64,000 bases of DNA from an uncultured Rhodospirillaceae bacterium (GCA_937887565.1 CALABS010000070.1:1-64000); one strand, 5' to 3'. Numbered from the stretch's first letter, positions 40,547-48,468 are shown. The notes: generated from the sequence alone by a model not told the origin. Translations and numbers: made by a program.

Positions 40547-41466
40547 TTGCCGGCCTCCCCCAGGTCGAGGTCCAAGCCAAACTCGCCGAGCCATCGGTCG
40601 ATCTCGCGACGGCTCTCGGCCAACCTCTCCTTCGCCCATGCGGCCCGCTCCCCGGCGGTTCCCCCTTTCAGTTCCCGGAGCATCTCCTGCACGGAGGCCG
40701 CTCCGGTCATGATCGCCTCCACAGCCTGCTCGTCTGCGTCCACCAGCGCCGCGGCGTCATCACGGCACACCGTATAGGTTGGACTGCCGGTTGCGTACAT
40801 CCCCTCGAAGGCCGCGCCCTCCACCTCGGTGGCGACCTCCTTGAGGAAGGCGGCGAAGGGATTCGACGAGGCTTCGTCGTAATTGGGGTCGGCCTGATGG
40901 ATCGGCGCCTCGTCGACGATCGCGGCGAAAAGGTCACGCTTCTCGATCGACCGCTCCTCGTAATGCAGGCTCTCGATGTCGTGGTAGAAGCCGGCGTTGG
41001 GTAGGTGCGGAAACCGCTCACGCATCTCTTCCACCTGCCAGAGGGCTTGTTCCACGGCGCCCAGCCTCTCCTTCCGACGCTTGAGGCTGCGTTCGGCCGC
41101 CCAAACGAACAGGAACGGCGCCAACTCGACGATCTGAGACGCGGTGACCCTGTAACGCAACGCCACCAAGCTGACAGCGTTGCGGGTCGCCGCGTCGATG
41201 CGCGTGTTGAACTGGCTCTTCGGATTGATGGGGTCCGCAGCCTCCGGGCGTGGCCTCGGGGCCAGACCCGTCAGCACTGCCTCGCTGACCCCAAGTTCGC
41301 GGCACAGCCTATTGATCGTCTCCTGCTGTGCACCCGGTCGCTTCCCGCGTTCGAGCATGTGAATCGTCTTTTTGTCCACCTTCGCCCTGTCGGCAAGATC
41401 CTTCAGGCTCCAGCCCCTTTCGAGCCTCAATTCCCGAAGGACGTTCGCATCCACCGTCTTGGCCAT
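40543..41466 (-). CDS. Xre-family regulator with long C-terminal domain
   Basis: A 307-residue protein. Residues 8-62 are a lambda-repressor-type HTH (VLRELRLERGWSLKDLADRA, then KTIHMLERGKRPG). The C-terminal 240 residues are helical, with LRYRVTASQIVELAPFLFVW and EERSIEKRDLFAAI, and match nothing I know. Direct repeats CGTATGC at 41509 and 41528 lie upstream of the start and are a likely operator. It heads the operon that includes the DUF4258-like and SeqA-like genes. Confidence 0.78.
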   Translation of the reverse strand: MAKTVDANVLRELRLERGWSLKDLADRAKVDKKTIHMLERGKRPGAQQETINRLCRELGVSEAVLTGLAPRPRPEAADPINPKSQFNTRIDAATRNAVSLVALRYRVTASQIVELAPFLFVWAAERSLKRRKERLGAVEQALWQVEEMRERFPHLPNAGFYHDIESLHYEERSIEKRDLFAAIVDEAPIHQADPNYDEASSNPFAAFLKEVATEVEGAAFEGMYATGSPTYTVCRDDAAALVDADEQAVEAIMTGAASVQEMLRELKGGTAGERAAWAKERLAESRREIDRWLGEFGLDLDLGEAGK

Positions 41467-41508
41467 GATCGACCTCCTTGTTGGTGAGCAATTTATGCCA
41501 CCGCACAG

Positions 41509-41534
41509 CGTATGCGTTAAATATGAACGTATGC
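41509..41534. promoter_or_regulatory. CGTATGC direct repeats, probable Xre operator
   Basis: CGTATGC at 41509 and 41528, spaced 19 bases (close to two helical turns), flank an AT-rich TTAAATATGAA that could hold a promoter. The site is about 45 bases upstream of the Xre regulator gene. Confidence 0.45.
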
Positions 41535-41731
41535 TGCATTGCTGGCATCACGTAGCGGTAATGTGGGCATTTTCGCCCATAGTCCGCCATCTACCCATGC
41601 CGCAGCCCAGGCACACTCAGTCGGCCGCAGCCGTTGGCGCCTACGTCCCATATGCGAAACCAGAATTAGCCCGGGCTCCCCCGTGCAGACGCGCGCGCTA
41701 GTTCCCCCATTGGCGCGGGAAGGAGGCACAC

Positions 41732-42118
41732 ATGGCCGACCTATGGAACGTGATGACGGAGGCTGAGGCGAAGAGGGCGGGAATACGCCACTTCGAGTAC
41801 CGGCGAGAGAACGTCCCTTTCCACGACTTCAAGGCGGTCGTCGACGCCCTCCTGTGGGTAAAGGGAAGGCTGGCGATCTCTGCATGCCTTACGCTGGAAG
41901 ACGGGCGGAAGGCGCATCTCCTCGGCTATCGGAACAACGGCTACAGCGGCCTGAAAGAATTGCCGTCGGGCGAAAGAGCCTCAGTATCTGTCGGCTGCGG
42001 CCCCAACGGCGGATTCCATTTCTGGGCAGCCAAAGCGGACGGCTTCTGCGAACGGATTTCGCCTTGCGGCCCGCGCGGCCGGGTGGCAACCACGCAATTC
42101 CAAGCACATCACATGTGA
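41732..42118 (+). CDS. Unknown small protein
   Basis: A 128-residue protein with GGGAAGGAGG upstream of the ATG. It contains DFKAVVDALLWVKGRLAISA and repeated Gly-rich turns (GYRNNGYSGLKELPSGE). It resembles no family I can name. A TCACATGTGA palindrome overlaps its last codons and a hairpin terminator follows at 42183. Confidence 0.6.
   Translation: MADLWNVMTEAEAKRAGIRHFEYRRENVPFHDFKAVVDALLWVKGRLAISACLTLEDGRKAHLLGYRNNGYSGLKELPSGERASVSVGCGPNGGFHFWAAKADGFCERISPCGPRGRVATTQFQAHHM
42109..42118. promoter_or_regulatory. TCACATGTGA palindrome
   Basis: One of three perfect copies in the window (others at 14542 and 48359). This copy ends at the stop codon of the small gene and lies about 290 bases upstream of the primase-like gene. 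Confidence 0.45.
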
Positions 42119-42182
42119 TGGCAGCCGAATATTATTTTTCCTGAGCCGTTGATTGGGGCATCCCGGCGCGCTATCGAAAGAC

Positions 42183-42211
42183 AAGAGCCGAGGCGAACGG
42201 CCTCGGCTCTT
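42183..42211 (+). terminator. Hairpin terminator
   Basis: AAGAGCCGAGGC pairs with GCCTCGGCTCTT across a 5-base loop, a 12-bp perfect stem about 65 bases after the small gene. It has only a short T tail. Confidence 0.6.
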
Positions 42212-42377
42212 ATGTAGGTCCTGGCGACCATCGGCTGCTTAAGTTGGCGACTTGAAGCCGAGGGAATCTCATCAAGAGGAATTGTAGGCATGCTTGGCAC
42301 GCCAGCACCTTCTTTTTTGATAGCGCACCCGAATGCGGGCATCAAGCCTTGCGTCGCGCGGACCTGCGAAATTTTTC

Positions 42378-42386
42378 GTGAGTCAC
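42378..42386. promoter_or_regulatory. GTGAGTCAC element in front of the primase-like gene
   Basis: A perfect copy preceded by ATTTTTC, ending 17 bases before the start codon. At this position a bound protein would block ribosome or polymerase access. Confidence 0.6.
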
Positions 42387-42402
42387 GGCGACGGGGGCGA
42401 GA

Positions 42403-44274
42403 ATGGCGACGTCCCTAGCCCGCTTCAACTCGACCCCGCGCATTCCCGAAGGCCACTCCGTCACGGTCATGCGCACCGGCGGCACGAGGTTTCTTGCAAC
42501 CAAGACATTCGTCGGAGGCGACGACGGCTCCGTCGAACCTATCACCTACAAGGCGGGCATGTACTTCCGACCCGAACGGGTTCCTGTCGGCTCGGCCGAC
42601 GAATTGTTCGCCCTGCTGGAGCGTCTGGAGGGAGATCCCCATGCCTTCGTCGTCGGGGGCGCCCCCAAGCAAGGCCGGGGGCGCGGAAGCATCAGGCGGA
42701 CGCTGGGCGAGCACGGCGACATCGTGGACGCCCCACGCCGGTGGGTGATGATCGACTTCGACGGCCTGCCCATGCCCCACGGCCTCGTCCCGACGGAAAC
42801 CCCGTCGAAGGCCGTCCGCCACACCCTCTCGCTGATGGGCGAGCCTTGGGCGTCGGCCGACTTCCGCTGGCAGCTGTCGTCGTCGGCCGGCGTGACGGCG
42901 GACAGGTCCAAGCTGTGGGCCCATGTCTGGTTCTGGCTCGACGAGCCGATGACCGGAGCCGAACTGATGCCCGTGCTGCGGGCCGCCAACGCACGGCTCG
43001 GGGGCAGCCTGAGGGACGTCATCGTCGACTGGCATATGGCAGTCGCGAACCACGTCCACTACACCTCCGCTCCCCGCTTCATATGCATGGACGACCCGGT
43101 GGCGATACGGTCGGGGACGGTGCGGAACGGCGGGGCGCTGAAAACGTCGCTCCTGCCGACGGCATCGGCTTCATGCCCTGATCGACGACCCGCCCGGAGG
43201 GCTCCGCCGGCCCAGCCCGACGACGCCCCCGCACGCACAGGAAACGTCACGAACCTCGTCACCCACACCGCGAGGGCCAAAGGAATCCGGGGCGACATCC
43301 TGAAGCTCGCGAAGCATCTGTTCGACGGACCCGTGCCCGACGGCCTGCGGAACGACTACGTGCTCTGCTACGCCATGGCGGCGGCGGCCGAGTCGCCGTC
43401 GAACTTCTGGAAGTTGGTCCGCGAAGGTGCCGAGGTCCTGGTGCCCGGCAAGCCGGATGCCTGGCTGAGGGCCAAGCTGTCCTCGGTGGCCGAGCGGGTG
43501 GACCGGCACCTTGCCGGCGAACGAGTGGCCTACGGCGGACGCCTCCGCAGCCCGATCTATACGCCGTCGATCAGGTGGTACTGCGAGTACCTTGGCCTCG
43601 GCCGGACAACGATCCGGCAAGCCGGCCTCACGGTGCTGGTCGACGAGGCGACGCGGGTGAGGAACAAGAGGGCCGAGTCCGGGGCCACGGGCAGGCGGGT
43701 GGAGGCCAACAGGGCCACGCTCGGCAAGGTGACGGCAGCCGAGGAACTGCTCGCCTCCGACCTCGGAAGGGTCCCCACCGACAAGGAAGTCGCCGCGCTG
43801 GTCGGTATGAGCGTCGCCAAGGTGAACAAGGTGCGGAACCGCGACATTTCGGGATGGGGATCCGGGTTGGAGGAAGGTCAAGGCTGCCAACATTTTCGGA
43901 TTCTGTCGTCCTCTGTCGATCCCGACAGGGATATGGGATCCCATGAAGGAAAACAGGGAGAAACGGAAACGATCTCCCGAGAACCTGAAGGGATTCCGCG
44001 CGCGGAGTCGGCCACGCCGGATCAGGCCTTCGGTGCCGTTCCCAAGCACGTTGCCGTTCGCATCGTCCCTGAGGTCGTTCCATTCCCCTCCGGAAGCCAC
44101 GCAAACGGCCTCTGGGGCCATCTTCCTGTCCACAGGCCTCCCGACATCCGACGACGACGGCAGGACGCTCCGGTGCCAATTTCCGACGAGCACAGGGGCA
44201 TGCCGGACTTCTGGACGAGCTCCTTCGAGGAATGGGTCGAAGACCAAGCGACAGTCAGGACTGGAACCGGGTGA
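42403..44274 (+). CDS. Primase-like (archaeo-eukaryotic primase type) replication protein
   Basis: A 623-residue protein. RRWVMIDFDGLPMP near residue 120 looks like the first metal-binding hhhDhDG strand of archaeo-eukaryotic primases, and SSSAGVT...KLWAHVWFWLDEP near residues 160-190 fits the following SxH-type motif. A helical middle follows (CEYLGLGRTTIRQAGLT, then TDKEVAALVGMSVAKVNKV with HTH character). The last 150 residues are low-complexity and may be a readthrough of frame-shifted sequence. Plasmids and phages use such proteins to start replication. The upstream repeats could be an origin. Confidence 0.6.
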   Translation: MATSLARFNSTPRIPEGHSVTVMRTGGTRFLATKTFVGGDDGSVEPITYKAGMYFRPERVPVGSADELFALLERLEGDPHAFVVGGAPKQGRGRGSIRRTLGEHGDIVDAPRRWVMIDFDGLPMPHGLVPTETPSKAVRHTLSLMGEPWASADFRWQLSSSAGVTADRSKLWAHVWFWLDEPMTGAELMPVLRAANARLGGSLRDVIVDWHMAVANHVHYTSAPRFICMDDPVAIRSGTVRNGGALKTSLLPTASASCPDRRPARRAPPAQPDDAPARTGNVTNLVTHTARAKGIRGDILKLAKHLFDGPVPDGLRNDYVLCYAMAAAAESPSNFWKLVREGAEVLVPGKPDAWLRAKLSSVAERVDRHLAGERVAYGGRLRSPIYTPSIRWYCEYLGLGRTTIRQAGLTVLVDEATRVRNKRAESGATGRRVEANRATLGKVTAAEELLASDLGRVPTDKEVAALVGMSVAKVNKVRNRDISGWGSGLEEGQGCQHFRILSSSVDPDRDMGSHEGKQGETETISREPEGIPRAESATPDQAFGAVPKHVAVRIVPEVVPFPSGSHANGLWGHLPVHRPPDIRRRRQDAPVPISDEHRGMPDFWTSSFEEWVEDQATVRTGTG

Positions 44275-44365
44275 CGCCGGAGGGCCGACAGCCTTGCGTT
44301 GGATTCGACAGCGCGCATGGCCGGTGGCATCCTCAACCTGACCTAGCCAGATGGGGAGAGACGCA

Positions 44366-44725
44366 ATGCCGTTCGTTGAGTTCGAGACCATCCAGCCCTA
44401 TGGAAAGGTGGTCGTCAATCCTGACCAGATTTTTTCGTTCGCGCCGGAGCCCCAGACGCCTGCCGACGACACCGAACTGTTCGCCGACGGTGAACGGTCG
44501 ATCCTGGTGGCCGAATCCATCGCCCAGGTGTCGGCCAAGCTCGGCCCCGACTTTCGCCGGTTCACGGCGGCCTCGACGGCTCCGCACGAGATCTACATCA
44601 ACCGCAACCTCGTCCTCCATCTGCTCCCGCACCCGCAGGTGGACGGCGTCTGCTTCGTCCACGGCCTGAACCGCCGGATCGCGGTCGTGGGTACGATGGA
44701 CCAAGTCGCGCAGGCGCTGTCCTGA
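44366..44725 (+). CDS. Unknown small protein
   Basis: A 119-residue protein with GGGGAGAG in front of the ATG. It has a beta-rich N-terminus (FVEFETIQPYGKVVVNPDQI) and ends with HGLNRRIAVVGTMDQVAQAL. It resembles small proteins that bind regulatory partners but matches no family I can name. It lies between the primase-like gene and the HEPN-like gene on the same strand. Confidence 0.6.
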   Translation: MPFVEFETIQPYGKVVVNPDQIFSFAPEPQTPADDTELFADGERSILVAESIAQVSAKLGPDFRRFTAASTAPHEIYINRNLVLHLLPHPQVDGVCFVHGLNRRIAVVGTMDQVAQALS

Positions 44726-44741
44726 ACCGCAGGAGCCCGAG

Positions 44742-46103
44742 GTGACCACCGACCTTCTCCGCCGCGCCCTCGGCTCGATCATGAACCTTCCCCATCCCGG
44801 CCACATGCTAGAAGGGGATGCGTTCCGATCGTGGCTCGACGGCGCAGGCCTGGTGCATGGGAAGGTCAGCCTTGCCACGGGAGCGGCAAGAGGCTTCGAC
44901 AAACAGGGCATGGGCCGCGTCGCAGAACTCGCCAAAAAGCTCCGCGAAAAGGAGCCAAGGTATCGCCGAGGTGTCGGAGCGTCCGCTTTCATAGGGCACG
45001 TCGCCGACATCCTCGTCGCAGGCTTCGAAGACTTCCGTCCGGAGGAGGTCGGCGACGAGCACGCCACCGCGCTGGATGAGGCGGTCGATGGTTGGTTCAG
45101 GAGCGAGGCTGTGACCCGTCGCCATTTCATCCCGTGCGTGATCACCCCCTATTCGGCGAAGCCGATATCCGTCGGGCCAGTAACCTTCATCCACGGATCC
45201 CAATTCTCGTCCCATCCGCTGGGAATGCCAGACGGCGACGTTCTTGACGGCCTCACGCTCGACCTGATGCGCGATGCCATGACGGAGCGCGCGGCGACCT
45301 GGGTGGCGGTCGTCGATGTGGACGGGTTCGTGCCATCCCGCTCCTCGGAAATGGCGGACCTTGCCGTGGACGTCGCCGTCGGGGTGCTGCAGTTGATCAT
45401 CCATCCGGGCATGTCCCGCCGTATGGCCAGGGTGACCGCGCGGACCCTACCGCCCTGGCGGGGAAGCTTCGTCGTGGCCGACGGCCGGTTTTCACCCACC
45501 ATCGACAACCTCCAGCCCGGCCGTGAGCTTCCCGGCCCCGAACTGGACACGATGATGGAAAAGGCCGGGTGCTTGCCCGCGGCGGGCGGCCGATGCCTGA
45601 CTGCGTTCCTCGACGGGGAAGGCCCGTTTTCGAAACTCAGGCTTGCGTGGTGCGACGCGGTCTATTGGTTCCACGAAGGACTGGCCGAACCGCTCGACAG
45701 CCTTGCGGTGGCGAAGATGGAGACCGCAGTCGAGGTCCTCCTGCGGGCTGAAAGCTCCAAGAACAGCGGAACGCGGATGAAGGAGGCACTCCGTGTCCTC
45801 ACCGGCCTTAACCCCGAGGACAACATGGACCGGGAATCGGGGATAAAGGTCAAGGACTTCGTCGGAAGGCTTGTGGGCGCGCGTTCGCGGGTACTCCACG
45901 GCACTGTCTCAACCCTGCTGGGGGAGCTCGCGCCTGAACGGGGCGACCTCACGGCCGTCGTGCACTCGCTGCTGGTCGCCTTCGTGGTGTGCCTTGAGGT
46001 GTACGTTCAGGATGCCGTGGCCGAGGACGACATCCGCGTCTTTCTCGAATGGTTGGCACGCAAGCGGGAAGAGGCATCCCGGCCCGTGCCCGTCGGCGCC
46101 TGA
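44742..46103 (+). CDS. Apea/HEPN-like protein
   Basis: A 453-residue protein starting with GTG at 44742. The C-terminal 130 residues read LDSLAVAKMETAVEVLLRAE, TRMKEALRVLTGLNP and ARSRVLHGTVSTLL. The last has the R-x4-H pattern of HEPN ribonucleases, and the layout fits the Apea family. The N-terminal 300 residues are unknown. Apea/HEPN proteins are thought to abort infection by cutting RNA. It is transcribed together with the small gene 16 bases upstream. Confidence 0.65.
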   Translation: MTTDLLRRALGSIMNLPHPGHMLEGDAFRSWLDGAGLVHGKVSLATGAARGFDKQGMGRVAELAKKLREKEPRYRRGVGASAFIGHVADILVAGFEDFRPEEVGDEHATALDEAVDGWFRSEAVTRRHFIPCVITPYSAKPISVGPVTFIHGSQFSSHPLGMPDGDVLDGLTLDLMRDAMTERAATWVAVVDVDGFVPSRSSEMADLAVDVAVGVLQLIIHPGMSRRMARVTARTLPPWRGSFVVADGRFSPTIDNLQPGRELPGPELDTMMEKAGCLPAAGGRCLTAFLDGEGPFSKLRLAWCDAVYWFHEGLAEPLDSLAVAKMETAVEVLLRAESSKNSGTRMKEALRVLTGLNPEDNMDRESGIKVKDFVGRLVGARSRVLHGTVSTLLGELAPERGDLTAVVHSLLVAFVVCLEVYVQDAVAEDDIRVFLEWLARKREEASRPVPVGA

Positions 46104-46227
46104 AGCCGAAATCCGCGGACACTGGTCGAGAAGTTGTCCACCGCGTTCTCGGGTGGATTCCACCAGACTACTTGGCCGCCAGTTCCAGCATCATGGCCCG
46201 CTACGTCATGGACTGAAAAACCGCACC

Positions 46228-46303
46228 GCAAATTCGTTTACCACACCGCGCGTACCGCTTACCCGTTTATCGGGTCGGCCGGTCGTTCCGCATATTCGTT
46301 TAC
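46228..46303. repeat. GCAWATTCGTTTAC direct repeats
   Basis: GCAAATTCGTTTAC at 46228 and GCATATTCGTTTAC at 46290 differ in one base and are 62 bases apart, between converging genes. An ACCCG-TTTAT-CGGGT hairpin lies between them. Confidence 0.5.
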
Positions 46304-46321
46304 TGGCCAGCGACCCTCCAC

Positions 46322-46370
46322 GTGAGTCACTGAAAATCTATCCATGACCTCATGCACTCATGACGGTATG
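46322..46370. promoter_or_regulatory. GTGAGTCAC and four-unit CATG array
   Basis: A perfect 9-mer at 46322-46330, then CATG at 46343, 46351 and 46359 and TATG at 46367, at a strict 8-bp period. It lies just past the stop of the small Xre gene. Confidence 0.6.
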
Positions 46371-46379
46371 ACGTGAGTG

Positions 46380-46613
46380 TCAGCCGCCCCGCAGCCTCAC
46401 GCCTTCTCCCTGGCCGCCGGCCGCCGGCTGGAACTCCACCCCTGCCGCCTCCAGGGCCGTCTTGACCGCCATCACGGTGCTCATGCGGGGATCGCCGTGG
46501 CCGGTCTCCAGGCGTTTGACGGCGTTCAAGGAGAGTATGGCGCGGTCAGCCAGTTCCTGCTGGGACCAGCCGAGGAGAGCGCGGGCGGCCCTTATCTGAC
46601 GTGATGAGATCAT
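46380..46613 (-). CDS. Small Xre-type regulator
   Basis: A 77-residue protein that is almost entirely one HTH domain: RQIRAARALLGWSQQELADR, then LNAVKRLETGHGDPRMSTV. The start at 46613 coincides with the first unit of a CATG pair, and a four-unit array lies just past its end. This makes it a candidate master repressor of the CATG arrays, controlling itself, though that is only inferred from position. Confidence 0.78.
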   Translation of the reverse strand: MISSRQIRAARALLGWSQQELADRAILSLNAVKRLETGHGDPRMSTVMAVKTALEAAGVEFQPAAGGQGEGVRLRGG

Positions 46614-46622
46614 GACTTCATG
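46611..46622. promoter_or_regulatory. CATG pair over the Xre start codon
   Basis: CATG at 46611 and 46619 with 8-bp spacing. The first overlaps the ATG of the Xre gene on the minus strand. Confidence 0.45.
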
Positions 46623-46776
46623 AGACCCCGCCGCAGCCGCAGATGGCCACGACAAGGGTCAAAAAGACCCTTGAAAGGGTCTTTTGCCGATAATAGTCTC
46701 TCCGCACGCGACGCATGACGCGGCCGGCCTGACGGCACGCCACGCGCGCGGAATCCAATCATCCGAGGGGGACGCC

Positions 46777-47370
46777 GTGGCGGTACAGGTTCAGACGCAT
46801 GATAGCGGAACGGGCGTAGTCGGCACGTTGCTGGCCGTCGGCTTTTGGGCGACGATCGTCTGGGCCGTCGCGGCCAACAATTTCGGCCCGCTGGTCTTGA
46901 CTGCCGTGTTTTTCCTCGCCCATCTCTGGCACAGGGGACGGGTCCGGGATCGGGGCAAGGGGAAGACAGCCGAGGAGGCCTTCGAGCGCTTCGTCGGCGG
47001 CCCCGTGGACTACGTCGATTGGGGCAAGGAATGCGGCTACACGCACTGCATCGCGTTGAGCCTCTCGAAGAGGGAATTCTACGTCTATCAGAATTCCCTG
47101 ATGGCCCGCATCCCGTTCGACGACATCAGGTCCTACGACTTCGCCTACATGGAACTGATCGGCGGGGGCTTTGCCGGCAAATGGGCCAAGAGCGGCGACC
47201 AGATCCGCAACTCCGGCATCTTCATCAAGACGAAGTCGCTCGACCACCCCGAAATCAAATTCAGGACCGCGAACAAGCGCCTGATCGAGAAGTGGTCCGA
47301 GGTCTGGGCTCAGCTCACGGAGGGCACGCTGCCGGCGACGGAGGGCGTGAGCGTCGCCAAGGCGGGCTGA
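46777..47370 (+). CDS. Unknown membrane-anchored protein
   Basis: A 197-residue protein. The GTG at 46777 follows GAGGGGG at good spacing; a longer frame is open to 46684. Two membrane helices lie at residues about 15-50 (VVGTLLAVGFWATIVWAVAA and VLTAVFFLAHLW). A cytoplasmic domain follows with KREFYVYQNSLMARIPFDDI, where an IPF-x-D-I element resembles PH-like domains of small membrane proteins. Function unknown. Confidence 0.62.
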   Translation: MAVQVQTHDSGTGVVGTLLAVGFWATIVWAVAANNFGPLVLTAVFFLAHLWHRGRVRDRGKGKTAEEAFERFVGGPVDYVDWGKECGYTHCIALSLSKREFYVYQNSLMARIPFDDIRSYDFAYMELIGGGFAGKWAKSGDQIRNSGIFIKTKSLDHPEIKFRTANKRLIEKWSEVWAQLTEGTLPATEGVSVAKAG

Positions 47371-47411
47371 CCCAAGCCGCGGGCAGGCGCCGCAGTCCGT
47401 TGACGTGGGAC

Positions 47412-47460
47412 CATGCATCCATGGGGGCATGATGTCATGGCCGGGGCGCCCATGACTCAC
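47412..47460. promoter_or_regulatory. Four-unit CATG array with near-GTGAGTCAC
   Basis: CATG at 47412, 47420, 47428 and 47436 (8-bp period), then ATGACTCAC at 47452-47460, one base off the 9-mer consensus. It lies about 60 bases upstream of the small gene at 47519. Confidence 0.6.
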
Positions 47461-47518
47461 ACGAAGGGCTCCGGCGGGATTCCCGGCGCGCTACCTTGGC
47501 TCGCCAAGGGAGGACCGG

Positions 47519-47848
47519 ATGAAAAGACGACGACAGGTGCCCGAGGAACCAGCTCCGCGGCCGGAGCAACATTCGCCGGCCGGCAAGCCGATGCCGGCGC
47601 TGCTGGAGTTCAGGGACGGGCTGACTGGGGCCATGTCGGCGCAGGTCATCGATGCCAAGGCGGTCAAACGCATCCGTGCGGAGCCCCATGTCGGCCCCGA
47701 CGGCAAGACATGGCTGTATGTGGTGGTCGTCTACGACTGGGCGGACCGGCGGATGCTCGCAAGCGGGCCATTGCCGGAGGCCGAGGCGATGGCTCTGGTG
47801 AGGAAGGTGCATGGGGTGGTTGCAACTGCGGTGGCGAATGAAATGTGA
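47519..47848 (+). CDS. Unknown small protein
   Basis: A 109-residue protein. The first 25 residues are basic and proline-rich. The rest contains DAKAVKRIRAEPHVGPDGKT and WLYVVVVYDWADRRMLASG, a compact alpha/beta fold. GGGAGGA precedes the ATG. No family is recognised. Its control by the upstream CATG array suggests a backbone function. Confidence 0.55.
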   Translation: MKRRRQVPEEPAPRPEQHSPAGKPMPALLEFRDGLTGAMSAQVIDAKAVKRIRAEPHVGPDGKTWLYVVVVYDWADRRMLASGPLPEAEAMALVRKVHGVVATAVANEM

Positions 47849-47925
47849 AGCAATCACGGCCCATGGACGATAAGCTGTCGGCAGGGCCAAGTCTCATATT
47901 CATGACTACGTGTGGGGCCAACGAA

Positions 47926-47947
47926 AAGGCCCGCGTTGGCGGGCCTT
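47926..47947 (-). terminator. Terminator of the HU gene
   Basis: AAGGCCCGC pairs with GCGGGCCTT around GTTG. On the minus strand the hairpin is followed by TTCG with a short T run. It lies 30 bases after the HU stop. Confidence 0.7.
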
Positions 47948-47976
47948 GACGGGTCGAGGCAACCGTTTCCTGTAAG

Positions 47977-48255
47977 TCAGCCGCCGTTCACCGCATCCTT
48001 CAGCCCCTTGCCGGCACGGAACACGGGGTTCCTAGCGGCCGGGGTGGCGATCTCCTCGCCGGTCTTCGGATTCCGGCCCTTGCGGGCGTTCCTCTGCATA
48101 ACCTCGAAAGTGCCGAAGCCGGCGAGGCGGACGCCGTCACCGCCCTTCAGGGATTCGACGAGGGTCTCGAAGACGGCGCCGACGACCTCGTCGGCCTTCG
48201 ACTTCGGGAGGCCGGTGATTTCGGCCACGGCGGCCGTGAGTTCCGAACGGTTCAT
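47977..48255 (-). CDS. HU-type DNA-binding protein
   Basis: A 92-residue HU/IHF-family protein: NRSELTAAVAEITGLPKSKA, then GDGVRLAGFGTFEV and the DNA-binding arm RNARKGRNPKTGEEI. I start it at the Met at 48255, the usual HU start, although an in-frame Met exists at 48267. HU bends DNA and helps origin melting and recombination. An element-coded HU with a promoter full of element motifs suggests a role in the element's own replication, partition or recombination. Confidence 0.92.
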   Translation of the reverse strand: MNRSELTAAVAEITGLPKSKADEVVGAVFETLVESLKGGDGVRLAGFGTFEVMQRNARKGRNPKTGEEIATPAARNPVFRAGKGLKDAVNGG

Positions 48256-48328
48256 GTGACGTCCCATGTCTGTTGGCTACACCCATCCGATATTCGGCCA
48301 ACAGGGCCGACGTCAAAGCAAATTTGAC

Positions 48329-48368
48329 GTGAGTCACTAAAAAACATGAGGATTTGTCTCACATGTGA
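48329..48368. promoter_or_regulatory. GTGAGTCAC and TCACATGTGA upstream of HU
   Basis: A perfect 9-mer at 48329-48337 and the palindrome TCACATGTGA at 48359-48368. On the minus strand TTTGACGTCGG follows the 9-mer. All three motifs recur in the same order in the AAA+ gene promoter at 14.5 kb. Confidence 0.6.
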
Positions 48369-48439
48369 TTTTGACGGGCATGATGGTCCGTGACCGCAGT
48401 CAGGCCCGGCCATTCCCTTCTTTGGCGGGGCATGAAATG

Positions 48440-48468
48440 TTGACACCCCCACCGGTTGCTGAGATAAA
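48440..48468 (+). promoter_or_regulatory. Promoter of the defence operon
   Basis: TTGACA at 48440-48445 and GATAAA at 48463-48468, spaced 17 bases, lie 55 bases upstream of the WYL gene. A consensus -35 box with this spacing predicts vegetative sigma-70 use, so the ankyrin-sigma product is not needed for first transcription. Confidence 0.6.

Noticed and set aside
4471..47439. CATG arrays as CRISPR-like repeats
   Set aside because: The units are only 8 bp long with 4-base spacers. No CRISPR-sized repeats or cas genes are present.
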